Origin: Ignavibacteriales bacterium
GTDB taxonomy: Bacteria > Bacteroidota > Ignavibacteria > UBA10030
Reading direction: 5' to 3'
Assembly (NCBI GenBank): GCA_026390595.1
Contig: JAPLFQ010000008.1
Location: forward strand, 103,002 to 167,001
DNA length: 64,000 nucleotides
How positions within the stretch are numbered: position 1 is the first letter of the stretch; each line of letters opens with the position of its first letter. A program made the position numbers and the translations under genes. The notes under the pieces are model-generated. The model was not told the origin of the DNA, ran no database searches, and saw only the letters and a program-made list of their open reading frames with translations. Below are positions 8,948 to 17,875 of the stretch, one piece after another.

Positions 8948-9925
8948 ATGCGAAAGAGGGTATCTTTCGTGTGCATGGAATCATCAGCGAAAGAATATGA
9001 CCTTGGTCTGATCTGGAACTGGACGTTCGATCAGGAGTTTCTCCGACTGGTCTCCTCTGCGGTTCAGGAACTGGGGATGAGCGTCTTCCTGATCGACCAT
9101 CAGTGCCTTCCTGAAACGACTGAGTCGTTGAAAAACGACACCATGCATTTTCGCTTCATACTGGACCGTGCATCCGATGAGGATGAACGGTTCCTGCCTC
9201 TGGCTCAGCTCATCGCACGCAGGCAGGCCGGATCGGGCCGCCGATCGCCAATTCGTATTATCAATCCGTATGATTTGCTGCGTCGCGCGTCCGACAAGGC
9301 GACGATGCATCTCGAATTCCTGACGCATGGTATTCACGTTCCGTTCACCATCATCATTTCTCCTTACAACCACAAGCGGGAGGTGGAGCTCTCGCTCACT
9401 GAACTTGCGCAGCTTGGCCGCCCTTTCATCATCAAACCGGCAAATACAACCGGTGGAGGAGTCGGAGTCGTTCTCGGCGCCGAGTCTCTGAAAGACATCA
9501 TCGAGACCCGTCAGCACCACAAGAATGACAAGTACCTCCTGCAGGAAAAGGTCGATCCGGCGAACCTGGCCGAGCGGCGCGCCTGGTTCCGTGTTTTCTT
9601 CGCGTTCGGCCTGATAATCCCGTGCTGGTGGGACGACCTGACACATATCTATGAAGAGCTAAGACCCGCAGAGGAAGAAGCGTTCAACCTGCAGCCTCTC
9701 CGGTCGATCACAGAGACGATCAGTAGAATCTGCGGCCTCGACTTCTTTTCCACCGAAATCGCCCTGACACAAGGACATACATTCATCGTCGTCGACTACG
9801 TCAACGAGATGTGTGACATGCGATTGAAATCCATCCATACCGACGGTGTTCCTGACAGTATCGTGCAGTCTATCGCCTCCTCCATGGCGGGATTTCTCAG
9901 CGATTCCAAGCATAAACTCTCATAG
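8948..9925 (+). CDS. ATP-grasp domain protein of unknown substrate
   Basis: The protein is about 325 residues and similar to ATP-grasp ligases. The central part has GRPFIIKPANTTGGGVGV (ATP-binding lysine and glycine-rich loop), KYLLQEKVDP, and C-terminal acidic motifs FFSTEIALT and FIVVDYVNEMCDM, which fit the Mg-ATP ligands. The N-terminus (RVSFVCMESS, YDLGLIWNWTFDQEFL) forms a pre-ATP-grasp domain. The frame is open further upstream, and ATG 8873 is an alternative start. It would leave only 19 bases to the divergent TPR gene, so I prefer 8948. ATP-grasp enzymes join a carboxylate to an amine or thiol; the substrate here cannot be read. The gene is monocistronic. Confidence 0.72.
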   Translation: MRKRVSFVCMESSAKEYDLGLIWNWTFDQEFLRLVSSAVQELGMSVFLIDHQCLPETTESLKNDTMHFRFILDRASDEDERFLPLAQLIARRQAGSGRRSPIRIINPYDLLRRASDKATMHLEFLTHGIHVPFTIIISPYNHKREVELSLTELAQLGRPFIIKPANTTGGGVGVVLGAESLKDIIETRQHHKNDKYLLQEKVDPANLAERRAWFRVFFAFGLIIPCWWDDLTHIYEELRPAEEEAFNLQPLRSITETISRICGLDFFSTEIALTQGHTFIVVDYVNEMCDMRLKSIHTDGVPDSIVQSIASSMAGFLSDSKHKLS

Positions 9926-10102
9926 TGCCACGGCAACTTCCGGCACGAGCTAATATCGACAGAAAGTCCACTCCCTTTCATCTATCCCTTTAAATGAATC
10001 TATGAATGAATTGCCCTGTGGAAGCTTGATTTTGACTTGTGTCTTTGATACATTTCAACTGGTTATAATCAACAGTCGCCATTGCCATAGCCCGGAGGCC
10101 TT

Positions 10103-10768
10103 ATGAGTTTTGCACGAACAAAGGAGATTGCGTTTCGCCTCTCCCTTCCCGCGCTGATGATCTCGCTCTTGGTTTGGGGCGGATGCTCAAGCGAGCAAGC
10201 GGTCAAAGTTCCCCCGGGGCCGACCCCCGAGCACAAGAAGATTGATTCGCTCGAGACGGTCAATGTGACTCTCAAGCAGAAGCTTGTGAAGTTTGAGCAG
10301 GACAACAATTCCCTCAATGCCAGACTCAGCGACGTTGAAGCGAAACTGAAGGCGGAACTCGATAGGGCAGCGGCAGCGGCAAAGCCACCTCCACCTCCTC
10401 CGGCCCCGGCGGCAACGTACGAAGGTGCACAGAAGGCCTTTGGAGAGAAGAAGTACGATGAAGCGATCCAGATGTTCCAGGCGCTGCTCGACGGCGGAAC
10501 TCCCGAAGATCTCGCCGACAACTGCCATTACTGGATCGGTGAATCATACTTCGGCAAGAAAGATTACAAAGAAGCGGTGAAGCATCTCGAGATGGTCTTC
10601 CAGTACAAGACCTCCGAGAAGAAGGGGGACGCGTACTATATGCTCGGCCGCGCCCATGAAATGCTCGGAGACAAAGCGAAAGCAAAAGAATCATACGAAA
10701 AAGTAGTGAAGGACTTCCCCACAAACGACAACGTGAAGAAGGCAAAAGAACGCTGGGGACGCCTGTAA
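10103..10768 (+). CDS. CpoB/YbgF-like TPR lipoprotein
   Basis: The protein has 221 residues: a signal peptide with lipobox VWGGCSS, then a coiled-coil segment (about 45-90). A proline/alanine linker with six consecutive prolines follows, then three TPR units (YEGAQKAFGEKKYDEAIQMF, then NCHYWIGESYFGKKDYKEAVKHL, then DAYYMLGRAHEMLGDKAKAKESYEKVV). The coiled-coil + linker + TPR order is that of CpoB/YbgF, which coordinates Tol-Pal function with peptidoglycan synthesis. The neighbouring tol-pal genes are not in the window, so the assignment rests on architecture alone. A perfect TATAAT lies 34 bases upstream of the ATG, and a strong terminator follows at 10800. Confidence 0.8.
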   Translation: MSFARTKEIAFRLSLPALMISLLVWGGCSSEQAVKVPPGPTPEHKKIDSLETVNVTLKQKLVKFEQDNNSLNARLSDVEAKLKAELDRAAAAAKPPPPPPAPAATYEGAQKAFGEKKYDEAIQMFQALLDGGTPEDLADNCHYWIGESYFGKKDYKEAVKHLEMVFQYKTSEKKGDAYYMLGRAHEMLGDKAKAKESYEKVVKDFPTNDNVKKAKERWGRL

Positions 10769-10799
10769 TCTGTCCAGTGTAGATCTGATACATAAGAAA

Positions 10800-10826
10800 C
10801 CCCCGGCAACGTACGGGGGTTTTTTT
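10800..10826 (+). terminator. Rho-independent terminator
   Basis: A GC stem CCCCCG...ACGGGGG with a short loop is followed at once by seven T residues, 31 bases after the TPR lipoprotein stop. On the other strand the T-run is short, so it mainly serves the plus-strand gene. Confidence 0.9.
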
Positions 10827-10887
10827 ATTGGCCTGTCTCTATCTGTTCTTCGGGCGATGCCCTTTGTTCTTTGCCTCTCCTCAATTT

Positions 10888-12537
10888 TTATTTTCGACTC
10901 CGCATCCTGAGCCCTGCCGCTTCGAATTCATCTCCCTTGTTCCAGACTGGCAGAGCGCCTGCGTTGGCAAGGCGTCGGATCAGCCGCAGGGCGAATTCCG
11001 CCTGCTGCAGAGCACCGTCATAGTTCCAGTCATCGCGCAACTCGTCGCTTGGCTGGTGATAGTGTTTCAGGTTGAACTCATCGGAGACTTGCTTCCCATA
11101 CGCCGCCGGCTTGCCAGCATATTCTGCGCACGAGCGGAGTGAAAGCGAAGGAATCCCGACCTTCGCAAATGAGAAATGATCAGATCGATAGAAACTTCCC
11201 TGCTCCGGAAATGCATCCGGCCTGACGACGAGCTTCATCACCGCGGCGATCGCCTCGACGTCCGCCCCGAGCGAAGAGCGCTCTGCTCCCAGACAGATAA
11301 CATCGCTGGTTCTCCCCCAGATGTTGATGCCGTCAATGTTGACATTCGCAATCATCGATGCTGCCGGTACCGTGGGATGCTCAGCGAAATACTGAGACCC
11401 CAACAAATTCTTTTCCTCGGCCGCAACCGCCGCAAAGAGCATCGATCGCTTCGGTTTTTCTTTCATCGCAGCAAACTCTTCGGCAATCGCGAGAATCATG
11501 GAGACGCCGGACGCGTTATCCAGGGCTCCATTATAGATGGAGTCTCCCTCTACGGGCGCACCGATGCCCAGGTGGTCGTGATGCGACGAGACCACGACAT
11601 ATTCCTGGCTCAGCTTCTGATCGCCTCCCCGCAGAATGCCGATGACGTTGCGCGTTTCCAATCTGCGTATGGCGTAGTTCATTCTTCCCGATACTTTCAA
11701 ACCGAGCGCAATGGGCTTGAACGTCTTCTTCTGGGCGGACGCAACCAGTGTGTCGAGGTCGAAACCGGTCAGCGCGAGGTACCGCCTCGTGGCTTCCTCG
11801 GTGGTCCAGCCCTTCAGCTTGATATCCCGTGATTTCTCCGGGAGGTCCAGATCAAAATTCTCTCTCGAGCGTGATGTCTTGACAACCTGGAATGGATACC
11901 CGGCGGAACTGGTTGTGTGAATAATGATGGCTCCAATGGCCCCTTTGCGCGCGGCGATCTCGTATTTGTAAGTCCATCTTCCGTAATACGTCCGTCCTTT
12001 CCCGGCAAAGAACGTCGAGTCCCCGGTGTTGGGATCATCGTTTATAATGAGGAGTGTTTTTCCTGTGACATCGACTCCTTTGTAGTCATCCCAGCCAAAT
12101 TCCGGAGCAACGATCCCGTATCCGACGAAGACGAGGTCAGCCCCCTTGATGGCAATTGCGGGCTCATAGACACCTGTCGTCGCGACAAATTCCTCCGGAA
12201 ACTTCAGCCGCGCGGTCTTGTTCCCGGCACCGATCTCCATCGTCGCAGACGGATCAATATGCACGCCGATGACCGGAACACGCTGCAGATATGTTCCATT
12301 CTCGCCTGCCGGTTCGAGGCCGAGGGCCTTGTATTGGGCGATAATATACGTGAGCGCTCGTTCTTCCCCGCGCGTACCGGGAGCGCGCCCTTCCATGGAA
12401 TCATGCGCAAGGACGGCGGTTCGCTCTTTCAAACGCGCAGCGGTGACACGCGAGAGCGAGAGATCGTCCTGACGGGAACAGGCACAGAGCATGACGAGTA
12501 TGGCTCCGGTGCCCAGCAGCAAGAGTGATTGTTTCAT
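10888..12537 (-). CDS. M28 family zinc aminopeptidase with PA domain (lipoprotein)
   Basis: This 549-residue exported metallopeptidase has lipobox VMLCACS around residue 20. A protease-associated insert lies at about 110-270 (GADLVFVGYGIVAPEFGWDDYKG). The M28 catalytic domain follows with the co-catalytic zinc ligands SSHHDHLG (His, and Asp in the following NGALDNASG), AAEEKNLLGSQYF (catalytic Glu-Glu), VNIDGINIWG (Asp) and the C-terminal His in NLKHYHQPSDE. It should cleave N-terminal residues from peptides outside the cytoplasm. It is convergent with the CpoB-like gene and separated from radA by 322 bases of repeat-rich sequence. Confidence 0.9.
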   Translation of the reverse strand: MKQSLLLLGTGAILVMLCACSRQDDLSLSRVTAARLKERTAVLAHDSMEGRAPGTRGEERALTYIIAQYKALGLEPAGENGTYLQRVPVIGVHIDPSATMEIGAGNKTARLKFPEEFVATTGVYEPAIAIKGADLVFVGYGIVAPEFGWDDYKGVDVTGKTLLIINDDPNTGDSTFFAGKGRTYYGRWTYKYEIAARKGAIGAIIIHTTSSAGYPFQVVKTSRSRENFDLDLPEKSRDIKLKGWTTEEATRRYLALTGFDLDTLVASAQKKTFKPIALGLKVSGRMNYAIRRLETRNVIGILRGGDQKLSQEYVVVSSHHDHLGIGAPVEGDSIYNGALDNASGVSMILAIAEEFAAMKEKPKRSMLFAAVAAEEKNLLGSQYFAEHPTVPAASMIANVNIDGINIWGRTSDVICLGAERSSLGADVEAIAAVMKLVVRPDAFPEQGSFYRSDHFSFAKVGIPSLSLRSCAEYAGKPAAYGKQVSDEFNLKHYHQPSDELRDDWNYDGALQQAEFALRLIRRLANAGALPVWNKGDEFEAAGLRMRSRK

Positions 12538-12859
12538 GGGAATTGTCTTTCGAGAATTGGAGGAGTTATCGAAGAATCGATTGACGAATTGAAAGTATCA
12601 AAAGTCCCGACACAAAGCAACGCACACGTCGTGTCCGCTGACGGCGTGTTGAATCTCAGTGCGCGCGTCTGTATATTGACTGAGTTATCATCCCATACTT
12701 CGAGATTCGAAATTGGGAGTTCGATATTGGACATTCACCTGAACTTCCAGAAGAAGAGAAGTTCATTCGAGTGAATATCGAATATCGATTGACGAACACC
12801 GAATTCCGAGGTATTTGATCCGGTATTCACGATGATACTCTAAGGCAAAACAACTCCCC
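12538..12859. other. Intergenic region with AT-rich repeat tract
   Basis: The 322 bases between the divergent M28 peptidase and radA hold no credible gene. The right half (about 12690-12830) carries the degenerate ATCGAATATCGA-type repeat seen elsewhere, for example gattcgaaattgggagttcg and gaatatcgaatatcgattgacgaac. The divergent promoters must lie here, but I cannot place them. Confidence 0.5.
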
Positions 12860-14221
12860 GTGTCCAAGATCCAGACAAAATACGTGTGCCAGTCTTGCGG
12901 GTATGTCTCCCCCCGTTGGGTAGGAAAGTGCCCGAATTGCAATGAGTGGAACACCTTCGTCGAAGAAGCGCCATCTCCGTTGAAGCTCTCGAGAAAACCG
13001 GCAGGGGCCGCCTCGAATCTCGATCCGATTCCGATGGACCAGCTTGAGAGCGAAGACGTTCCGCGCGTCAAGACGAATATCGAGGAATTCGACCGCGTGC
13101 TCGGCGGCGGACTTGTTCCCGGTTCACTGATACTGCTCGGAGGCGATCCGGGCATCGGAAAATCCACGCTCATGATGCAGGTGGCCCTGAAGCTCAAGGA
13201 TCAGGTTATTCTCTATATTAGCGGCGAAGAGTCTGTGCGGCAGATCAAGCTTCGGGCCGAACGACTCGATGCAAGCGACAAGAGCGGCATCCTGCTCCTG
13301 GCGGAAACGAATCTCGACCTCATTCTCAATGTCATCGAGCGGGGCACGCCCGACCTGATCATCGTTGATTCGATTCAGACGATGTACCGCCCCGGGCTGG
13401 AGAGCGCGCCGGGAAGCGTAAGCCAGGTACGCGAATCGACCGCGTTGCTGCTGCGGCTGGCAAAGACACGCGGCATTCCGATTTTCGTGATCGGTCATGT
13501 GACAAAGGAAGGGGTCATTGCCGGTCCGAGAGTCATCGAGCACATGGTGGACACCGTCCTGCAGTTTGAAGGCGAAGCACACTACGCATACAGGATTCTC
13601 CGCGCGTTGAAGAACCGGTACGGCTCGACGAACGAGATCGGAATTTTCGAGATGCACGAGAATGGCCTGCGGGAAGTCAAAAATCCCTCGGAGGCATTTC
13701 TTTCCGAGCGCCGGTACGGAACATCCGGATCGACAGTGGTTTCCAGCATCGAAGGATCGAGACCGATCCTCATCGAGGTGCAGGCGCTTGTCACGCCCAC
13801 GAGTTACGGTATGCCTCAACGCAACACCACGGGATTCGATTACCGCCGGCTCTCCCTCTTGTTGGCGGTCCTGGAGAAACGCGTCGGCCTCCACTTGGGC
13901 AGCCAGGATGTGTTTGTGAATATCGCCGGAGGTGTGAAAATCGATGAGCCCGCAGTCGACCTCGGCATTGCGACTTCCATCACATCCAGTTTGCGTGATA
14001 TTCCGGTCGACTCCTCCACCGTCGCCGTCGGCGAGATTGGACTGGGGGGAGAAATCAGAACCGTCGGACACGTTGAGAAACGTGTGCAGGAAGCATCCAA
14101 ACTCGGATTCAAACGGATCATCGTACCCCATAACAATCTCAAGGGCTTGAAGGGACAAGAGGGTATTGAGATCGTCGGAGTTCATACCGTCAACGAAGCG
14201 ATCCAGCAATTGATCAGCTAG
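12860..14221 (+). CDS. radA: DNA repair protein RadA/Sms
   Basis: The 453-residue RadA ATPase processes recombination intermediates by promoting branch migration. The N-terminal zinc finger has C10, C13, C24 and C27 (CQSCGY...CPNCNEW). The RecA-like core has Walker A GGDPGIGKST at 94-103 and the RadA-specific KNRYGSTNE. The C-terminal third is the Lon-like domain, beginning near PTSYGMPQRNTTGFDYRR. Translation starts at GTG (12860), because the family N-terminus begins exactly there and no upstream ATG is in frame. Length is typical for the family (about 450-460). Confidence 0.96.
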   Translation: MSKIQTKYVCQSCGYVSPRWVGKCPNCNEWNTFVEEAPSPLKLSRKPAGAASNLDPIPMDQLESEDVPRVKTNIEEFDRVLGGGLVPGSLILLGGDPGIGKSTLMMQVALKLKDQVILYISGEESVRQIKLRAERLDASDKSGILLLAETNLDLILNVIERGTPDLIIVDSIQTMYRPGLESAPGSVSQVRESTALLLRLAKTRGIPIFVIGHVTKEGVIAGPRVIEHMVDTVLQFEGEAHYAYRILRALKNRYGSTNEIGIFEMHENGLREVKNPSEAFLSERRYGTSGSTVVSSIEGSRPILIEVQALVTPTSYGMPQRNTTGFDYRRLSLLLAVLEKRVGLHLGSQDVFVNIAGGVKIDEPAVDLGIATSITSSLRDIPVDSSTVAVGEIGLGGEIRTVGHVEKRVQEASKLGFKRIIVPHNNLKGLKGQEGIEIVGVHTVNEAIQQLIS

Positions 14222-14327
14222 CGCCACTTCTATCTCGGGATCTTGTATTCAAAAAGGCGCTAGTGCCAGCTTCCAATAGCGATCTCGATGACAATAGACG
14301 ATACGATTTCTTGGAAGCGGCATTGAT

Positions 14328-14807
14328 ATGATACAAGAAGAGCAGCTGCGGTTCATGAGAGAGGCAATTGAGTTTTCGAGGGGAAACGCCAGAGACGGCA
14401 AAGGCGGTCCCTTCGCTGCTCTTATTGTCCAGGGTGATGCGATTATTGCGCGCGGCACGAATCTCGTCACTTCGACCAATGACCCGACAGCGCACGCGGA
14501 GATCGTCGCCATCCGGGAAGCGTGCAGGCACCTCGGCACGTTTCAACTTGCCGGATGCGATTTCTATACGACGTGCGAGCCGTGCCCGATGTGTCTCGGT
14601 GCAATCTACTGGGCGCGCCCGCGGGCCGTGTATTTCGCAAACACACGACATGATGCGGCCGGCATCGGGTTCGATGACCGCTTCATCTATGATGAATTTA
14701 CCCTCCCCCACGAGAAACGCAGAATTCCGATGATTCAGGTTCTTCGGGATGAAGCGCTCATTGCCTTTCGTGAATGGACGACCAAATCTGACAAGATCTC
14801 TTACTGA
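14328..14807 (+). CDS. guaD: Guanine deaminase-type nucleoside/nucleobase deaminase
   Basis: This is a 159-residue zinc deaminase of the cytidine/guanine deaminase superfamily. It has the HAE motif (H56, E58) in NDPTAHAEIVAI and the PCPMC zinc ligands (C86, C89) in CEPCPMCLGAIYWARP. The AAGIGFDDRFIYDE region after it is the pattern of Bacillus GuaD rather than tRNA deaminase TadA. It would convert guanine to xanthine, the substrate of the xanthine dehydrogenase encoded at 1-1905, though the two loci are not in one operon. It is followed after 11 bases by a PQ-loop gene. TadA is the main alternative. Confidence 0.8.
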   Translation: MIQEEQLRFMREAIEFSRGNARDGKGGPFAALIVQGDAIIARGTNLVTSTNDPTAHAEIVAIREACRHLGTFQLAGCDFYTTCEPCPMCLGAIYWARPRAVYFANTRHDAAGIGFDDRFIYDEFTLPHEKRRIPMIQVLRDEALIAFREWTTKSDKISY

Positions 14808-14818
14808 CGGAGCACACG

Positions 14819-15082
14819 ATGCAGTGGATTGGATATCTCGGATTGACGGCACTCGTGGTGTGTTGGATCCCTCAGTCGATTGAGACGATCAAACAGGGCA
14901 GATGCCCTGTGAACCTTGCATTTCTGCTTCTTACCGCGCTGGGGAGTTTCAGTTTGGCTGTGTATGCATTGAGCCTGGGCAACCTGGTCTTTTCCATGTT
15001 GAACTGTCTCACAACGTTCGGCTCGTTGATCAACATCTACTACAAAGTGCTTCCCCGGAAATCACAACAAGGCAATGCATGA
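14819..15082 (+). CDS. PQ-loop / SemiSWEET-like small membrane protein
   Basis: The protein has 87 residues and three hydrophobic spans. The PQ motif is in the first span (VVCWIPQSIETIKQGR), and LLLTALGSFSLAVYALS and FGSLINIYYKVL form the others. This is the single triple-helix unit of PQ-loop/SemiSWEET-type proteins, which dimerise to make a small transporter. The substrate is unknown. Its stop overlaps the rdgB start (ATGA at 15079-15082), so the two are translationally coupled. The gap to the deaminase upstream is 11 bases. Confidence 0.78.
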   Translation: MQWIGYLGLTALVVCWIPQSIETIKQGRCPVNLAFLLLTALGSFSLAVYALSLGNLVFSMLNCLTTFGSLINIYYKVLPRKSQQGNA

Positions 15083-15666
15083 ACAAGATTGTCCTCGCCA
15101 CACGGAACTCACACAAGATTCTTGAAATAAAGACCATTCTTCGCGATTTCCCGCTGGAGATTCTGACACTCAACGATGTTCCCAACGTTCCCGAACTGCG
15201 GGAAGACGGAGAGACATTTCAGGCCAACTCGCTGCAGAAAGCGCGCACGGTGTATCAGTTCACAAAACTCCCAGCACTCGCCGACGATTCCGGCCTCGAG
15301 GTATTCTATCTGAATGGCAGGCCGGGAGTTATCTCGGCACGTTATGCCGGCTTGAACGCGACGGACGAGCAGAACAACAAGAAACTCCTGGGACAGATGC
15401 GGGGCGTCTCGCCCCGGCGGCGGAAGGCGCAGTTTCGTGCGGTGCTCACCCTGCTGGACGAGAACGGTGCAGAAGTAACGGAAGGAATTTGTCCTGGCAG
15501 ACTTGCGGAATTGCCGCGTGGCACGAACGGTTTCGGTTACGATCCAATTTTCATGCCCGATGGGTTTTCGCGTACGTACGCAGAGCTCACAAGCGAAGAG
15601 AAGAACCAGATCAGCCACCGCGCACGGGCGCTGGCGGCGATGAGACAGATCCTGCAGCGGTGGTAA
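15079..15666 (+). CDS. rdgB: XTP/dITP diphosphatase (HAM1/RdgB)
   Basis: This is a 195-residue house-cleaning nucleotide pyrophosphatase that hydrolyses dITP, XTP and related non-canonical purine nucleotides. The family signatures are all present: LATRNSHK at the N-terminus, LADDSGLEV, GRPGVISARYAG, NGFGYDPIF and the C-terminal NQISHRARAL. The frame is open upstream, but MNKIVLATRN at 15079 is the family start and overlaps the PQ-loop stop. The co-transcribed GuaD-like deaminase also acts on purines. Confidence 0.95.
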   Translation: MNKIVLATRNSHKILEIKTILRDFPLEILTLNDVPNVPELREDGETFQANSLQKARTVYQFTKLPALADDSGLEVFYLNGRPGVISARYAGLNATDEQNNKKLLGQMRGVSPRRRKAQFRAVLTLLDENGAEVTEGICPGRLAELPRGTNGFGYDPIFMPDGFSRTYAELTSEEKNQISHRARALAAMRQILQRW

Positions 15667-15693
15667 CGCGAAGTCTCATTTCGCCTAACGGCA

Positions 15694-16890
15694 TTATTTC
15701 AGTTTGCCTTCGATCGTGGCAAGAAGCAGTTCCAGATCAAAGGGCTTTTCGATGAAGTTGTCCACACCCAGGCGCATCCCCGCGCGCACCACAAACTCAT
15801 CGCTGATACCGCTCATCAGAAGAAACGGCGTGTCGTTCAGTCGTTCATCCTCGCGCACATGCTGATAGAACTCCAGGCCCGTCTGTTGACCTTCACCAAA
15901 CAGCAGGTCGGAGACGACGATGGCCGGGATGGTTTTCTGAAGTATCTCGAGCGCCTTTTCCACGCTCTCCGCGGTTACGACGTCATAGCCATGCTTTCGA
16001 AGGTTCGCGGCAAGCGAAAGGAGCAGCGTTTCTTCATCGTCTGCAAGAAGGATCGTTGATTTCGCGTTCGGCGTGTTTTTGGCCCACAGAATCTTCGCCT
16101 CCGCGCACATGTGTTCTTCCATTGTGATGTTGAACTTCCGCCGCATGAGCTGCAGAACTTCGTTCTCGTTCTGCGAGATGACCCCATCCTTCCAGGCAAT
16201 GCGGAGAGACTCCACATATGCATCGATCTGAATTTGTTTTTCGACATCCCGGTGCTCGTCATCTGAGATTCTGAATAGGTCGCGCACTTTTTTCAACTCG
16301 CGCGCCTCTTCTTCCGTCACGGATCCGTCAAACCACATTTCCTTCAACAGCTCGCGATACATCGCTACGCTCGCGCGCTCACCCGGCCTGGATTGATCCG
16401 CAGGCGGCTCCGGCATCACGGCCCGCTGAGGAGAGTGTTCAGGCTTGTCGGCGGCAGGCTTCTTCACTTCATCGGGGTCGAGGAGGCTGATGCGTTCCTG
16501 GTATCCTTTAGCGTAGTAGTTTTGCGGATCGATGGCGAACACTTTTTCCACCTGCTGCCGGGCAAGTTTGAATTTCTTTGCGGCCATGAGCTGATCTGCC
16601 GCGCGCAGGAGCATGCTGATCTGCGCGATGCGCTGATCGTCACGGGAAGTTTTGGGGTCCTTCACTTCCGTCTCTTCGACCTGATGTTTCTGCGATTTCT
16701 CCATCCGGGCACGCACGCGATCCAGAAAAGAACGGGCATAGTAATTCCTCGGATCGAGCTGCAGCGCCGCTTCGATCTGGGCGATGGAATCCTTGAACTG
16801 TGATTCGTTGGCCATGATATCTGCGGCACGCAAATGGAGCGCAACGCGCTCTTTGACCGATTCTTGTTGCGGGTCTTTCTTGCTCAGCAT
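15694..16890 (-). CDS. TPR/response-regulator protein
   Basis: The 398-residue cytoplasmic protein has two TPR-like helical units in the N-terminal 130 residues (IEAALQLDPRNYYARSFLDRV and VEKVFAIDPQNYYAKGYQER). A middle alpha-helical region (about 175-265) follows, with EARELKKVRDLFRISDDEHRDV- and NEVLQLMRRKFNITMEEH-type repeats. The C-terminal receiver domain (about 277-398) has the acidic pair in LLADDEETLL, the phospho-acceptor Asp in IVVSDLLFG, the Ser of LLMSG and the conserved Lys in FIEKPFD. There is no output domain after the receiver, so it probably signals through protein contacts. It is convergent with rdgB. No cognate histidine kinase is nearby. Confidence 0.82.
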   Translation of the reverse strand: MLSKKDPQQESVKERVALHLRAADIMANESQFKDSIAQIEAALQLDPRNYYARSFLDRVRARMEKSQKHQVEETEVKDPKTSRDDQRIAQISMLLRAADQLMAAKKFKLARQQVEKVFAIDPQNYYAKGYQERISLLDPDEVKKPAADKPEHSPQRAVMPEPPADQSRPGERASVAMYRELLKEMWFDGSVTEEEARELKKVRDLFRISDDEHRDVEKQIQIDAYVESLRIAWKDGVISQNENEVLQLMRRKFNITMEEHMCAEAKILWAKNTPNAKSTILLADDEETLLLSLAANLRKHGYDVVTAESVEKALEILQKTIPAIVVSDLLFGEGQQTGLEFYQHVREDERLNDTPFLLMSGISDEFVVRAGMRLGVDNFIEKPFDLELLLATIEGKLK

Positions 16891-17133
16891 GGACTTCTCC
16901 CTGGGGGCTCTGGACGGTGTACTTAGAAACTATTCATTTCGGTCTTGAAAATCAACGAGCGCCATCACAGAAAGGCTCTGGTGGTCGATAAATGTATTCT
17001 CGCTCCTTTTTTGATATATTGAGCCCGATGAGGAGCTTTGGAGTACGCTTCGGCTGTTTGACCCGGCGTCGGGTGATGGTGCCGCTGGCCCTCGCACAAT
17101 TTCCAAAACATGTATGACGAGAAAGGAACATTC

Positions 17134-17553
17134 ATGAGCAGGAGACTCTGGATCGGGTTCGTGGCTGTTTTCGTGACGACACAGATCATCGAAGGTCTTC
17201 TCGATTTCTATCTTCTCGATCCAATCTACGGTTCCTATTCCCATATCTGGCGACCGATCGCGGAAATGAAGCTCTGGCTGCTCCCCGTGACCGGAATGTT
17301 CTTTTCGTTTTTCTTCGTCTTCATATTCTCGAAAGGATATGAGGGGAAAGGCATTGCAGAGGGAATCCGCTACGGATTGTACGTCGCGCTGATGGCTGCG
17401 CTTCCGAAAGCGTACGGAAACTACGCACTCATGCAGATTCCATATTCGCTCGCATTGCAGTGGTTTCTGTACGGGACACTTGAATACGTCATCGCGGGTG
17501 CAATTGTGGCAGGAATCTTTTGCCTGCGAATTGACTCTTCTCCTGCATCCTGA
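17134..17553 (+). CDS. Small integral membrane protein, unknown function
   Basis: The protein is about 139 residues with four hydrophobic spans (IGFVAVFVTTQIIEGLLDF, WLLPVTGMFFSFFFVFIF, RYGLYVALMAALPKAY, VIAGAIVAGIFCL). The start ATG 17134 has an AAAGGA sequence seven bases upstream; an ATG at 17110 is possible but weaker. I recognise no enzymatic motif. It stands alone, 322 bases before the S46 peptidase. Confidence 0.7.
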   Translation: MSRRLWIGFVAVFVTTQIIEGLLDFYLLDPIYGSYSHIWRPIAEMKLWLLPVTGMFFSFFFVFIFSKGYEGKGIAEGIRYGLYVALMAALPKAYGNYALMQIPYSLALQWFLYGTLEYVIAGAIVAGIFCLRIDSSPAS

Positions 17554-17875
17554 AGAATTGTCAATTCTCGGAAATCCGCAAACAGCGCTCTTCTAGAGAG
17601 CCGAGCGGAAAGTGCCGCCACCAAGTCACTGAGCCAAAGGCTCATGCGCCTCTGGCGCAAAAGACACCAAGGTGTATGAAAACTTCACTTTTCTGCGTCC
17701 TTCTTCTTTGTGACTTAGTGCCTTTGTGGCAAATGACGAGTTTTCATCCGAGCTTCTAGGGCGCTCTTCTTGCATGGACCGCGTGTTTTCGTTGCGTGAG
17801 CAGAGAGTTCTTCTTACCTTGATTCACTTTTCTGGTCATCCAAATCAACTGTACAACATTTCACGAGGTGTATCT
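17554..17875. repeat. Intergenic hairpin-rich region
   Basis: This 322-base gap contains two adjacent perfect hairpins, GAGCCAAAGGCTC (17631-17643) and TGCGCCTCTGGCGCA (17645-17659). The second recurs exactly at 39347-39361. A gccaccaagtcactgag segment has an approximate inverted partner in ttgtgacttagtgcctttgtggc (about 17708-17730). No credible gene is present. The promoter and ribosome site (GAGGTG) of the S46 peptidase lie at the right end. Confidence 0.6.

Noticed and set aside
13124..14227. Long minus-strand ORF (367 codons) opposite radA
   Set aside because: RadA on the plus strand has every family motif; the antisense frame is a codon-bias shadow with no recognisable domain.
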